DNA from: Verrucomicrobiota bacterium | GTDB lineage: Bacteria; Verrucomicrobiota; Verrucomicrobiia; Limisphaerales; UBA9464 | Length of the DNA stretch: 64,000 nucleotides | Reading direction: 5' to 3' | Assembly: GCA_947471985.1 (NCBI GenBank) | Contig: CANIZL010000011.1 | Location: 1-64,000, forward strand | Shown here: positions 34,499 to 43,079 of the stretch, in pieces | Numbering within the stretch: the first letter of the stretch is position 1 | How the letters are laid out: every line of letters begins with the position of its first letter | Notes under the pieces: generated by a model | The model's input: the letters and a program-made list of their open reading frames with translations, nothing else | Told to the model about the DNA's origin: nothing | The model's database searches: none | Position numbers and translations under genes: made by a program

Positions 34499-36925
34499 TC
34501 AATGAGGTTTTTTTTCTGAGGGTGTCCGCGGGCCGACCGTGGCAGGTTGGCAGCCCAGCAAGCGGAGTTGATCGCCGCTCAAATCCGTCCCCGCCGCGTC
34601 GTCGTCGGTTATGCGGAAATCCATCGGCGTCATCGGGCGGGGGCGGGCGGACATCTCGCGCATCCTTTCATGAAAACCCAACTGCACCAAGCGGGATTGG
34701 GGGCCTGGCTTTCGGGCGAACCATTCTCTCGTTGAATTCGTCCGCAGCGGATTGGAAAAAATGTTCTGCTGCTCCTGCCAGCGTGGGCCGGGCGAGGCAT
34801 TTAATCCCGATCGGGGGTCAAATAGCGCCCGTACGACGAAGACATTGTGGTCCGCCGACACGTTGGGCAGCGTGCGGGCGCTGGTGGTCAGCAGCGCACC
34901 CGCGATAAACGTGCTTTGCGTCAAGGTTACGCGGTCGTCGTCATTTCCGCTGAGGAGTGCGAGGGGGCGGCCGGCAAAGAACAGGCAGTTGGTAACCCAC
35001 AGCACTGCCGGCGCTGCCGCATTTGCGGAGTTCGTTTTTTCCCGGCCGCCCGATCGCCAGCGGATGGCGACGTTTCCCAACGCATAGAATTCGCATCCCC
35101 AAAATTCCGCCCGCGGGCTGCCCGTCAACAGCACCGCATCCGGAGGTGTTCCTTCGCCCAAACCGACCACAAACCGGCAACGTCGGGCAACGAAATTACC
35201 CGCCCGCACCTGAACGATCGCCGGAAACTGATCGCTGGCCTGAATCCGCTCCCGCCGCTGTTCCGGCGCCATGCGTTGCTGCCAGAGATCCGGATCCGCC
35301 AGGGCGGTTGAGTCGGCATCGGCCGCCACGGTGCGAAGTTCCAGGTCTTCCAAGACCAAGGGGCCGTCGGATCGAATCCACGAGGTTCCGGCCGCCGCAC
35401 CCACGACGACGGGCCGTCTACCGGCCGCCGCCCTCAGGGTAAGTCCCTGAGCGCCGATTTGTACCGGCCCCATCTCCCGTGGCCCGTCGAAGGCCAGTTC
35501 AATGACGCCCCCGGCCGGGCCGCTCCGTTCGATGGCATCGGCCACCTGCGCAAATCCCAACGGGCGAGCCCCGGTGCGCAACAATTGAACGGGAGCGGCA
35601 GGATCGACCGAACCCTTTCGCGAAAAATACCAGCCGCCGAAAATCAACGCCGCGACCACAGCGAATCCCAGCACGGCCCAGCCGATTTTGGGATATCGGC
35701 GGTGATCGCGTTGGGCGGACGGGAGAAAAGGTGGATTAACCGCCGCCGCATCGCCGCGCGCGGCCTCGAGTTGGACCAGGCAGTCCGCCAAACAACGGGC
35801 CACTTCCTCCGCGTCCCCCCAGCGTTGGGCGGGGCCTTTGACCATTAAACGCGCAATCAACTGCCCGAGCCAAATGGGCATCGTGGGGCGTATCTGCGAA
35901 AGCGGTGGCGGTTCGTGATCGCAGACCCGCTTCAGGGTGGCCGGGGTTGAATCGGCCGCGAAAGGCGAGACGCCCGTTGCGCACGCATAGAGGACGGAAC
36001 CCAGACTGAAGAGATCGCTCCGGGCGTCCACGGGTTCGCCGCGGGCTTGTTCCGGTGACATATACTCCGGTGTTCCCGCGATGGTGCCCGGACGGGTCAC
36101 TCCGGGCGAATCAACCGCCCGGGCCAAACCGAAGTCGGTCAGCTTGACCCGCTCAATTCCGTTCTCGAGCAGAATGTTGCCCGGTTTGACGTCCCGGTGG
36201 ATCAAACCCTGGGCATGAGCGGCCGCCAGTCCCAGCGCGATTTGCCGGCCGATGCGCAGGATTTCCGTCAGCTCGAGCGGTCCGTTTTGCAATCGCCGCT
36301 CAAGGGAGACTCCGGAAACCAGAGCCATCACCAAATAGGGCAGACCGCGATCCTCGCCCACGGCATGAATTGCCACGACGTGGTCGTGGGCGACTGAGGC
36401 CGTGGCCCGGCCCTCCCGGAGGAAGCGGGCCCGGGCGGTGTCGCTCGCGGCCAGCACCGGTGCGAGGATCTTGAGGGCCACCATGCGATTGAGCGCCGGA
36501 TCCCATGCCTGGTAAACCACGCCCATGCCGCCGCTGGCGATCCGCTTCACTACGTCGTATCCAGCAAAGCGACCGAGCGTTTCCGGCCGTTGCGCTGGCA
36601 GCAAGATTTCCCGATCGGCCACCGGTTCCGGTTCGGAGTCCGTCGACCGAACCAGAAACTCGCGGCGGGAAGTTTGTTCCAGAACGGCCCGGAGCGCGGC
36701 CGAGTCGGGCTTCGGGGGCTCCGCTGCAAACGCTGCCGGAACCACCGCGTCCAGGCCCGCGAGGGCATCCAATCGCGCGCGGCAGATCGAACACGCCTCC
36801 AGGTGCGCCGCGAGATCCGGGGTGCCCGCCGGCTCCAACTCCTCCCGCAAGAGTCGCTGCCAGACCATGTCCGTCGGGCAGTTCGACGGCGGCCCGGTCG
36901 GGCTGGCAGGAGGATTGGAATTCAT
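34499..36925 (-). CDS. Membrane-anchored Ser/Thr protein kinase with beta-helix-like sensor
   Basis: 808 aa. The N terminus has a zinc-finger-like H41-x3-C45-x2-C48 (HLEACSICRAR), as in anti-sigma factors. The kinase domain spans about 120-380: glycine loop IASGGMGVVY, Lys in VALKIL (152), HRDVKPGN with catalytic Asp 245, DFG at 264-266 and GTPEYMSPEQ. A single TM helix lies at about 414-433. The rest (440-770) is a secreted-side part with repeats of short strands (for example LVLEDLELRTV, FVARRCRFVV) like a right-handed parallel beta-helix. The kinase is inside, the helix outside. It lies 82 bases downstream of an ECF sigma factor gene, so it probably modulates that factor. Confidence 0.9.
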   Translation of the reverse strand: MNSNPPASPTGPPSNCPTDMVWQRLLREELEPAGTPDLAAHLEACSICRARLDALAGLDAVVPAAFAAEPPKPDSAALRAVLEQTSRREFLVRSTDSEPEPVADREILLPAQRPETLGRFAGYDVVKRIASGGMGVVYQAWDPALNRMVALKILAPVLAASDTARARFLREGRATASVAHDHVVAIHAVGEDRGLPYLVMALVSGVSLERRLQNGPLELTEILRIGRQIALGLAAAHAQGLIHRDVKPGNILLENGIERVKLTDFGLARAVDSPGVTRPGTIAGTPEYMSPEQARGEPVDARSDLFSLGSVLYACATGVSPFAADSTPATLKRVCDHEPPPLSQIRPTMPIWLGQLIARLMVKGPAQRWGDAEEVARCLADCLVQLEAARGDAAAVNPPFLPSAQRDHRRYPKIGWAVLGFAVVAALIFGGWYFSRKGSVDPAAPVQLLRTGARPLGFAQVADAIERSGPAGGVIELAFDGPREMGPVQIGAQGLTLRAAAGRRPVVVGAAAGTSWIRSDGPLVLEDLELRTVAADADSTALADPDLWQQRMAPEQRRERIQASDQFPAIVQVRAGNFVARRCRFVVGLGEGTPPDAVLLTGSPRAEFWGCEFYALGNVAIRWRSGGREKTNSANAAAPAVLWVTNCLFFAGRPLALLSGNDDDRVTLTQSTFIAGALLTTSARTLPNVSADHNVFVVRALFDPRSGLNASPGPRWQEQQNIFSNPLRTNSTREWFARKPGPQSRLVQLGFHERMREMSARPRPMTPMDFRITDDDAAGTDLSGDQLRLLGCQPATVGPRTPSEKKPH

Positions 36926-37007
36926 CTTGGGAAATGGGACCACGCTCTCAAGGATACCCGTGCCCCCGGCCAATCTTTCACGGAGCACCTGGATCCGTTG
37001 ACGGATT

Positions 37008-37631
37008 TCACGGAATCCCACCCTCGGCGACGGGCCAATTCCCCTCGCCACCGGCCGCCGTGATCTCCGTGCGCAACCGAGCGATGACCCGGCTGCGGGC
37101 GATATAAACCGCACCGGCGGAGAGCCCCAATTCGGCGGCCACTTGAGTCACGGAATGTGCCGCGACGGCGGTCTGCCAAAAAGCCTGCCAGGTCCGTTCC
37201 TGAAATTCCCCCTGCACCCGGGCACACGCCCAATGGAAAAGCCGTTCACGACACTCGGCCTCCCAGGCCGCGTCGTCTTCGGCGACCGATGGTGCGCCCG
37301 CCAGATCCTTGACCTGAGTGTCACCGGGAGTCAGCGGCAGTCGCGATTGGCGGGAGAGAAACCGATTCAATTTGCTCCGCACCACCGTGAGCAGCCAGCC
37401 GCGAAAGGATCCACGTTCCGGATCGTACGCGAAATTTCCCATGGCCCCCGCCACGGATTTTAGAACCTCCTGGGCCACGTCGGCGGCGTCCGCGTCCTGC
37501 AAACCACGCCGCACGCAATGCCCATAGATCAACGGGGTATACAGGGTCACAAACTCCGCCCACGCCTGTTCATCGCGCAAATCGCGCAGCGCCAGGAGCA
37601 GGCTGGGACGGGTGGGAGTCGAGGCCGACAT
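37008..37631 (-). CDS. ECF-type RNA polymerase sigma factor paired with Ser/Thr kinase
   Basis: 207-aa sigma-70 family factor. Region 2 is residues 20-85 (WAEFVTLYTPLIYGHCVRRG, DAADVAQEVLKSV) and region 4 is 145-195 (VTQVAAELGLSAGAVYIARSRVIARLR). A short acidic linker lies between them. It is the first gene of a leftward pair with the kinase, which itself carries a zinc-binding anti-sigma-like motif at its N terminus. That arrangement is common in Planctomycetes and Verrucomicrobia. The signal it senses is unknown. No ECF-type promoter could be identified with confidence upstream. Confidence 0.87.
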   Translation of the reverse strand: MSASTPTRPSLLLALRDLRDEQAWAEFVTLYTPLIYGHCVRRGLQDADAADVAQEVLKSVAGAMGNFAYDPERGSFRGWLLTVVRSKLNRFLSRQSRLPLTPGDTQVKDLAGAPSVAEDDAAWEAECRERLFHWACARVQGEFQERTWQAFWQTAVAAHSVTQVAAELGLSAGAVYIARSRVIARLRTEITAAGGEGNWPVAEGGIP

Positions 37632-37727
37632 GGCCCCGCGAAAGGAGCAAGCGGCCCCGACGAGGGCAAGCCGGAGGCAGGATCCACCGCTCGCCGCGTC
37701 GCGCCCCGCCCGGGGTGCGGCGCGGGA

Positions 37728-39857
37728 CTATTTTGCGATGGCTGGCTTGGCCGTGTTGGTCGTAATTACCAGACCATACCTTTTGGCCAGCGCGGGATCG
37801 ATTCGGACAACTGAGGTGGCTGCCTTGGGCGCGTTCGTGGGGACCGCGATTCCGTACCGTTTCGCGAGTATGGGATCGAGCCGGACATTCGTGCCCATGG
37901 GAGGAGGCGGGACAGGCGGAGTCAGCAGCTCGACGGCCGAGAGGCCGTATTCGCGGAGTAGGGCGACGGCCAGTTCAGAGGCGGTGGCGTCCGGGCGAAG
38001 ACCGACCTGGAGACAAAGGTCGGGCCGTAACCGCTGCGCGACGTTGGCGCGCTCAATGACCACCGTCAGACTCTCCACCTCCGTCCGGTAAAGCTGCCGG
38101 ACCGATAAAGTGTGAATCAGCCAACTCGGGACCACGATGGCGCCGATGGCCAGCAGGGCGAGCGCGAGGTGTTGGCGGACGATGACCCGGAAGGCGACCA
38201 GGGATTGCCGATGGTTATAACGGGAAAAGATGAGAATCTGTATCAGCCCTAGAAGGGCGAAGCCGGCAACGAGGCAACTCACCACGCGGGAGGCCTGTTC
38301 GGAAGTTGGGACCCAGGGCAGGCGGGAGTCCTGGTCGGTGAACCAGTACGTCGCCCGGAAGTCGGGTTCCGCCCGCCAGGTGTCAACGGTGCCGAAGAGC
38401 AGGGCCACAGCGGTGGTCACGGTGACGACCGTCGCGATGCAGGAGACTCCGGCTTTCAGCGTCGTTTTGGAAAAAGACGAGGCGTAGGTGGCGAGGAGGA
38501 GCAAGACGAGAGCCGCGCCCAGGACCAGCGCAATCAGCCCAGGGCCTTCGTTGGGCCACAGACTGGCGAAGGCCGCTGTTCCCAGCGAACCGCGCAACAG
38601 CAGCAAAGGCCAGGCGAATCCCATCAGAACTCCGACCACGAGGGTGGTGGCGAGTTTTACCCGCCACTGGCGATTCACCGAGGCCGGTTGGGTGAGCTGC
38701 CAATCGTGCGTGCCGATCTGACGTTCCTCCGCCACGCAGCTGGCGCCCGTGCCCAAAAGACTGACCACGGATGCCAGGCTCATGAAAATCAACGCAATCT
38801 TCGGGGCCTCAGTTTCCTCAGTGAAAAGTTCCAGAGCTCGAGCCAGCAAAACCAACAACGCGAGACCGACCATCAACAGGCCGACGATCCAGGGCGTCGA
38901 CTGCAAGCGGAGCTCCTTCCGCACCAGGCTGGCTATTGGATTCGGGTGAACCCCGCCCAAGCCGATGAACCGGGTGACCCATTCCGCCGGGCGGCCGAGT
39001 CGGAGCAGGGCCGGGGCCTGAGTGGCCACCGCCGAGTCCGCGGCCTCCAGATGGAGGAACGTCCGCCAGCTCGCCACGCCGCAAACCACGGCATAAATCG
39101 TGCCCGCCAGCAGCGTGAGGGTGAGGATGGCTCCTTCGGGCGGATAGCTTTGCCCCGCCCAACGCAAGTAGTACCACCCCTGCGCGTAAATCAGCGGTGT
39201 ATAAAGCATCATGGGCACGGCGACGGTGAACGTGGCACCGGCGATGGTGCTACGCGTCAGTAGAGCGAGGAGCGGTGCGGAGGCGAAGACCACGAGGAGC
39301 GAACCGCCGGTGACCGCCACTTCCGAAAAGCGCAGGCTCCAATCGGACGCATGGGGAATCGCGGCAAGCAATGCATTGAGTGCGACAAAGACGAAGAGGA
39401 GGGCGAGGACGGCCAGCTTGCGGCCGTAGAGGGCACTGCGGGAGCGGGGTTGTCCAAGCCAGGTGGAAAGTGTCCGGCTTTCAAACTCCGATGCAAAGAT
39501 CCCCACGGCCATGAGGATGGCGCCAATGAACAGCGTGAACATGAACAGGACTTCGGTGTCCGATCCCCACGCGCCGACGGAGGGCCCCAGCGTGGCCAGC
39601 AACACCGCCGGCATCTGCCCGCGAATTTCCTTCAGCCCCTGGATCACCCAGCCCGGGGCCGATCCGGAGCGCCACCAAATCCACGGGGCAATCCAGAGCA
39701 GGCCGAGCAGGAGGTGAAACAAGGTGGCGGGATCGATCCCGGGCCCGTTCGCGCTGGCCGCATAAAGGAGCTGCAGCAGGGGCGGAAGCGGGATCAGCAA
39801 CCACGCGGGATGGAAGCTGTTGCGGCCGGCGGGCCAGGTGAGAGAAAGGGCATTCAT
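37728..39857 (-). CDS. ABC-2-type transporter permease with repeated C-terminal LAKRYG motif
   Basis: 709-aa permease. Hydrophobic segments form two ABC-2-like halves (from about residues 15 to 275 and 300 to 600), including the FASEFESRTLSTWLGQPRSR stretch typical of ABC-2 permeases. The C-terminal 110 residues are soluble and end with two copies of a short motif: RLDPILAKRYGI (659-670) and RIDPALAKRYGL (685-696). The same motif occurs in the VWA protein further right, which is surprising. It is the third gene of gntR-ABC ATPase-permease on the minus strand, 24 bases after the ATPase. The cargo is unknown; YtrA-type operons often respond to cell-wall antibiotics. Confidence 0.85.
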   Translation of the reverse strand: MNALSLTWPAGRNSFHPAWLLIPLPPLLQLLYAASANGPGIDPATLFHLLLGLLWIAPWIWWRSGSAPGWVIQGLKEIRGQMPAVLLATLGPSVGAWGSDTEVLFMFTLFIGAILMAVGIFASEFESRTLSTWLGQPRSRSALYGRKLAVLALLFVFVALNALLAAIPHASDWSLRFSEVAVTGGSLLVVFASAPLLALLTRSTIAGATFTVAVPMMLYTPLIYAQGWYYLRWAGQSYPPEGAILTLTLLAGTIYAVVCGVASWRTFLHLEAADSAVATQAPALLRLGRPAEWVTRFIGLGGVHPNPIASLVRKELRLQSTPWIVGLLMVGLALLVLLARALELFTEETEAPKIALIFMSLASVVSLLGTGASCVAEERQIGTHDWQLTQPASVNRQWRVKLATTLVVGVLMGFAWPLLLLRGSLGTAAFASLWPNEGPGLIALVLGAALVLLLLATYASSFSKTTLKAGVSCIATVVTVTTAVALLFGTVDTWRAEPDFRATYWFTDQDSRLPWVPTSEQASRVVSCLVAGFALLGLIQILIFSRYNHRQSLVAFRVIVRQHLALALLAIGAIVVPSWLIHTLSVRQLYRTEVESLTVVIERANVAQRLRPDLCLQVGLRPDATASELAVALLREYGLSAVELLTPPVPPPPMGTNVRLDPILAKRYGIAVPTNAPKAATSVVRIDPALAKRYGLVITTNTAKPAIAK

Positions 39858-39881
39858 GGGGAGAGCTCCCGAAGTTGGATT

Positions 39882-40781
39882 TCAGGCCACCGAGCCGCCC
39901 ACGGTCGCAATGACAATTTCCTCCAGCGACAGCGCCTCGGATTCCACCGAGGACGGCCGGTAGGTGTTGAGTTGGGAGAGAAGGGCGTCGCCGTTGCCGT
40001 TGACGATGAGTTCCAGATTGCGTCCGTCGCGTCGGACCGATTTGGCCGCAGCGAAGGTTGCCGCGGGTGGCGCCTCCTCTGGGAAGCGGGCGCGGAGGCG
40101 GCGGAATTTGCTGCGGGCATCATCGGCATTTGCTTCGAAGACGGCGCGTCCTTGATCCACCACCGTGAACCGGTCGATCAGGCCCTCGAACTCGGCGATG
40201 AGGTGGGTGGAGACAAAGACGGTGCGTTGTCCGGGAGCGGCTTCCTGATAGGCACCGATGATGGTACGGATGAATTCACGACGCACCATGGGGTCGAGTC
40301 CGGACGTGGGTTCATCGAGGACCAGAAGCTCCGGTTCGCTGGCGATCGCCCAGACCAGCGCCAGTTGCGTGCGTTGGCCCTTGCTCAAGCCGGACGTGGG
40401 CGCGGCGGGATTCAGTTGGAATTGCGCGAGCAGTCGGGCCTCGGTCTCGCGGCTCCAGCGGGGGCGGAAACTGGCTTGATAATCCAGGGATTCCCGGACG
40501 GACATCCACGGATAGAACGCGACGAAATCCGGCACGTAGGCGAGCCGCGATTTAATCTCGGCTTCGTGGCGGCGCGGATCGAGTCCGAAAACGCGGACCG
40601 ATCCCGACTGGGGCCGCAGCAAATTTAGGAGGCACTTGATGGTCGTGGTTTTGCCGGCGCCGTTGCGGCCGAAAAACCCGTAGCAACAGCCGGGCTCCAC
40701 TGAGAGCGACAAACCGTGCAGGGCCTCGTGGGCGCCGTATCGGTGGACCAGATTTTGGACTTCAATGACGGGAGTATTCAT
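39882..40781 (-). CDS. ABC transporter ATP-binding protein
   Basis: 299-aa ATPase. Walker A is GRNGAGKTT (about residues 38-46), the Q-loop follows, the signature is LSKGQRTQLAL (a Q replacing the second G of LSGGQ, normal in this class), and Walker B with D-loop is LLVLDEPTSGLDP. The switch His is in VFVSTHLIAEFE. The C-terminal 80 residues are an extra domain. It pairs with the permease 24 bases downstream and is 12 bases after the gntR gene, so the three form one operon. The likely role is export or membrane remodelling in response to the GntR ligand. Confidence 0.92.
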   Translation of the reverse strand: MNTPVIEVQNLVHRYGAHEALHGLSLSVEPGCCYGFFGRNGAGKTTTIKCLLNLLRPQSGSVRVFGLDPRRHEAEIKSRLAYVPDFVAFYPWMSVRESLDYQASFRPRWSRETEARLLAQFQLNPAAPTSGLSKGQRTQLALVWAIASEPELLVLDEPTSGLDPMVRREFIRTIIGAYQEAAPGQRTVFVSTHLIAEFEGLIDRFTVVDQGRAVFEANADDARSKFRRLRARFPEEAPPAATFAAAKSVRRDGRNLELIVNGNGDALLSQLNTYRPSSVESEALSLEEIVIATVGGSVA

Positions 40782-40793
40782 GGCAGGGAGAGG

Positions 40794-41204
40794 TCAGGAG
40801 GGACGGACGTTTTCAGATTGGCGTTCCTGGAACGCCGCCAGGCGCTCGTGCAGCAGGGAAAGGAGTTCGGACGGGGAAATCTGGAGATGATGGGCGTGAA
40901 CGATCAGCACATCGAGTTCGGCGGCGAGACGCTCGGAGCGGACGGCGTGGCGGAGCGGTGAAGGACGGGCGGCCTCGAGAAAACACCCGGCCCCCTGGCG
41001 ATTCACCACCACTCCTTCGGACTCCAGTTCCGCATAGGCCCGTGCCGCGGTATTCCGATTGATGCGCAGCTCCTCGGCCAGGGCCCGAACGGAGGGAAGC
41101 TGCTCACCCGGCCGAAGGGATCCGGCCGCCGCGGCTTCCTTGATCTGCTGAACGATCTGTAGGTAGACCGGAACCCCGGATTTGAAATTGACGTGCAGAA
41201 TCAT
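40794..41204 (-). CDS. GntR-family regulator, YtrA type
   Basis: 136-aa repressor with an N-terminal winged helix (VPVYLQIVQQIKEAAAAGSL and PSVRALAEELRINRNTAARAYAELE, about residues 12-62) and a short effector domain of about 60 residues. That small C-terminal part is the mark of the YtrA subgroup, which controls its own ABC transporter operon. The gene is first in gntR-ATPase-permease. A near-perfect inverted repeat sits 16 bases before its start and overlaps the likely -10 region, fitting autorepression. Confidence 0.9.
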   Translation of the reverse strand: MILHVNFKSGVPVYLQIVQQIKEAAAAGSLRPGEQLPSVRALAEELRINRNTAARAYAELESEGVVVNRQGAGCFLEAARPSPLRHAVRSERLAAELDVLIVHAHHLQISPSELLSLLHERLAAFQERQSENVRPS

Positions 41205-41214
41205 GGATGACGTT

Positions 41215-41243
41215 AGGACACTGTCCTATACCACTAGGACAGT
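41215..41243. promoter_or_regulatory. GntR operator at the gntR-ABC operon promoter
   Basis: ACTGTCCTA at 41220-41228 and TAGGACAGT at 41235-41243 are perfect inverted arms around TACCAC. A further AGGACA-C-TGTCCT palindrome overlaps the first arm (41215-41227), so three half-sites AGGACA lie within 29 bases. The site begins 16 bases upstream of the gntR ATG and includes TATAGG on the minus strand, a possible -10. This is the expected place and form for a YtrA-type operator. Confidence 0.75.
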
Positions 41244-41345
41244 CAAGCCGGCCGAGTCTCACGCAGAAAAGTGGAAAATTTTGTGCGGGGAGGGCGAGAT
41301 CCCCATCCGGTCCGAAACGTGGACCTGATCAACGATCCGGCAGAC

Positions 41346-42377
41346 CTACCCTTTGCGGGCGCAAAAGACCGCGCCTTGTTCGGCAGGCTGCAGATCCGTT
41401 CGCGTGATATTTTCCAAGCCCGCCTTCGTGAGCCACGCCGTGATGCGGTCGGCGGTATGGATCCGGGTGCCGGTCTCCACCAGCAAGGTCAGATCAAAAG
41501 TGGCGGCCGCCGTCTCCGCTGGCGATACCGCGAACCGCCCCGCCGGATTGCGGACGTACTCGTACACCGCGAGCAGGCCGCCGGGATTCAGGGCCCGGGC
41601 CATTTTCGCCACCGCCTGCGCATTGTCCGCGTCGCTCTGGTTGTGGGCGACCATGAAATAGGTGATGACGTCGAAGGTGCCTTGAATCGGATCCTGCCGG
41701 ATGTTGCCTGCGACGCAGCGGATACGATCCGCGAGTCCCCATTCGGCGAGCAGTGCGGGCGTGGTGCTCAGGGAAACCGGAAGATCGTAAATCACCGCCC
41801 GGAGGGCCGGGTGGCGTCGGCAGAACGCCGCGGCATGCAGGCCGTGCGATCCGCCGACATCGAGTAGCGTCGTGGCGTGCGCGGGTAATTGGACTACGCG
41901 CTGAAGCGCCTCCACCAGGCCGGTCGCGTGGTCCTTCATGAAGACGGCGAACTCACGTCCCAGTTCCGGGCGTTTCTGCATCAGGTCCCACAACACGGTT
42001 TCCGGTCGGCCGGCGACCACGGCCGATTCCAGACCGGACATCAATTGCCAGGCGTGCGCGGACCAGCAGAGGCCGCCGAGATCGCTCGCGCCGGCGGCGT
42101 TTTTTCCGGCGAGCCTCTCCTGCGCGTACGCCGTGTTGGTGAGGCGATCATCGGAGCCCCGCTTTAGGTAGCCGGCTTGAATCAGCATCGCGCTCAAACG
42201 TTCGATGCCATCGACTGAGGCACCGACTCGCTGCGCAAGATCCGCCGCGGAGAGTGGTCCGTCGCCGAGCGTGGCGAACACTCCGAGCCGGCCAGCGGCG
42301 ATGAGTGCCGACGCTTTCATCATCGGAAAATAGACGTCGTCGACGATCGAGGGCGCGGTGGGGACGGAAGCGTTCAT
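41346..42377 (-). CDS. SAM-dependent O-methyltransferase (acetylserotonin MT-like)
   Basis: 343 aa. Residues 1-120 hold the dimerisation winged-helix part typical of the COMT/ASMT group (MKASALIAAGRLGVFATL, RVGASVDGIERLSAMLIQAGYL). The SAM-binding Rossmann domain has LLDVGGSHGLHAAAF (about residues 170-184), followed by YDLPVSLSTTP and AGNIRQDPI. The C-terminal region contains the GGLLAVYEYV strand. Members methylate small phenolic or polyketide hydroxyls in secondary metabolism, but here no biosynthetic genes are adjacent. It is downstream (leftward) of the glutathione peroxidase gene, with a gap of 74 bases. Confidence 0.85.
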   Translation of the reverse strand: MNASVPTAPSIVDDVYFPMMKASALIAAGRLGVFATLGDGPLSAADLAQRVGASVDGIERLSAMLIQAGYLKRGSDDRLTNTAYAQERLAGKNAAGASDLGGLCWSAHAWQLMSGLESAVVAGRPETVLWDLMQKRPELGREFAVFMKDHATGLVEALQRVVQLPAHATTLLDVGGSHGLHAAAFCRRHPALRAVIYDLPVSLSTTPALLAEWGLADRIRCVAGNIRQDPIQGTFDVITYFMVAHNQSDADNAQAVAKMARALNPGGLLAVYEYVRNPAGRFAVSPAETAAATFDLTLLVETGTRIHTADRITAWLTKAGLENITRTDLQPAEQGAVFCARKG

Positions 42378-42451
42378 GGCACGAGCAATGACAAGAATGT
42401 GGGCTAAGGAGTCCCGCGACTACGAGGCGGCAACGCGTCGCGCGGAGCCGT

Positions 42452-42955
42452 TCAAGCGGCCAGCGCGTCCTGGATCGCTTTCCGCAGCTCGGGCGCATCC
42501 GGTTCCGCATCGCCGGGAAAAAACGCGCGGACCTGGCCGTCCTTGCCGACGACATATTTGCAGAAGTTCCAGTCGGGCAGGTGGCCGGTCGCTCCCAGAA
42601 ACCGGTAGATCGGCGACTGTTCCTGGCCGGGTTGGGTGACGAGCTTGGCGAACAGGGGAAAAGTCACGTCATAGGTGAGTCGGCAGAACTGGGCGATTTC
42701 CGCGGCGGATCCGGGCTCCTGTTGGCCAAAATCGTTGCTGGGAAAACCGAGCACGGAGAACGCCTGAGCGTGGAGTTCCCGGTGCAGCCGTTCCAGTCCC
42801 GCATACTGGGGCGTGTAGCCGCAGCGGCTCGCGAGATTGACGACCAGCGTCACTTTTCCGCGGTAAGCACCGAGGTCCGCCGGCTCGCCGACGAGAGTTC
42901 GCGTTTTTAGATCGTAGAGCGAAGCGGCACCGGGGGTCGATTGTACCTGTTCCAT
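42452..42955 (-). CDS. Glutathione peroxidase family protein
   Basis: 167-aa thiol peroxidase of the GPx family. The peroxidatic Cys is in NLASRCGYTPQYAGLE (about residue 43), the Gln is in FPSNDFGQQEPG, and the Trp and Asn are in LPDWNFCKYVV. These make the normal catalytic triad or tetrad. Cysteine replaces the selenocysteine found in mammals. Length is typical. ATG 42955 is used because upstream frame (to 43144) is a long nonhomologous extension. It reduces H2O2 and organic hydroperoxides, likely with thioredoxin in bacteria. Confidence 0.92.
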   Translation of the reverse strand: MEQVQSTPGAASLYDLKTRTLVGEPADLGAYRGKVTLVVNLASRCGYTPQYAGLERLHRELHAQAFSVLGFPSNDFGQQEPGSAAEIAQFCRLTYDVTFPLFAKLVTQPGQEQSPIYRFLGATGHLPDWNFCKYVVGKDGQVRAFFPGDAEPDAPELRKAIQDALAA

Positions 42956-43079
42956 GTCGCGCCGAGTATCCGGTGTGGGGGGCGAGGGGCAAGGGATTGG
43001 GATTTCGCGGGGACCGCTTTGGAGGCCGGATTGGAGTTGACCCGGCCGGGTGGTTCGCCTTGTCTGTCGGCCGCTTCCC

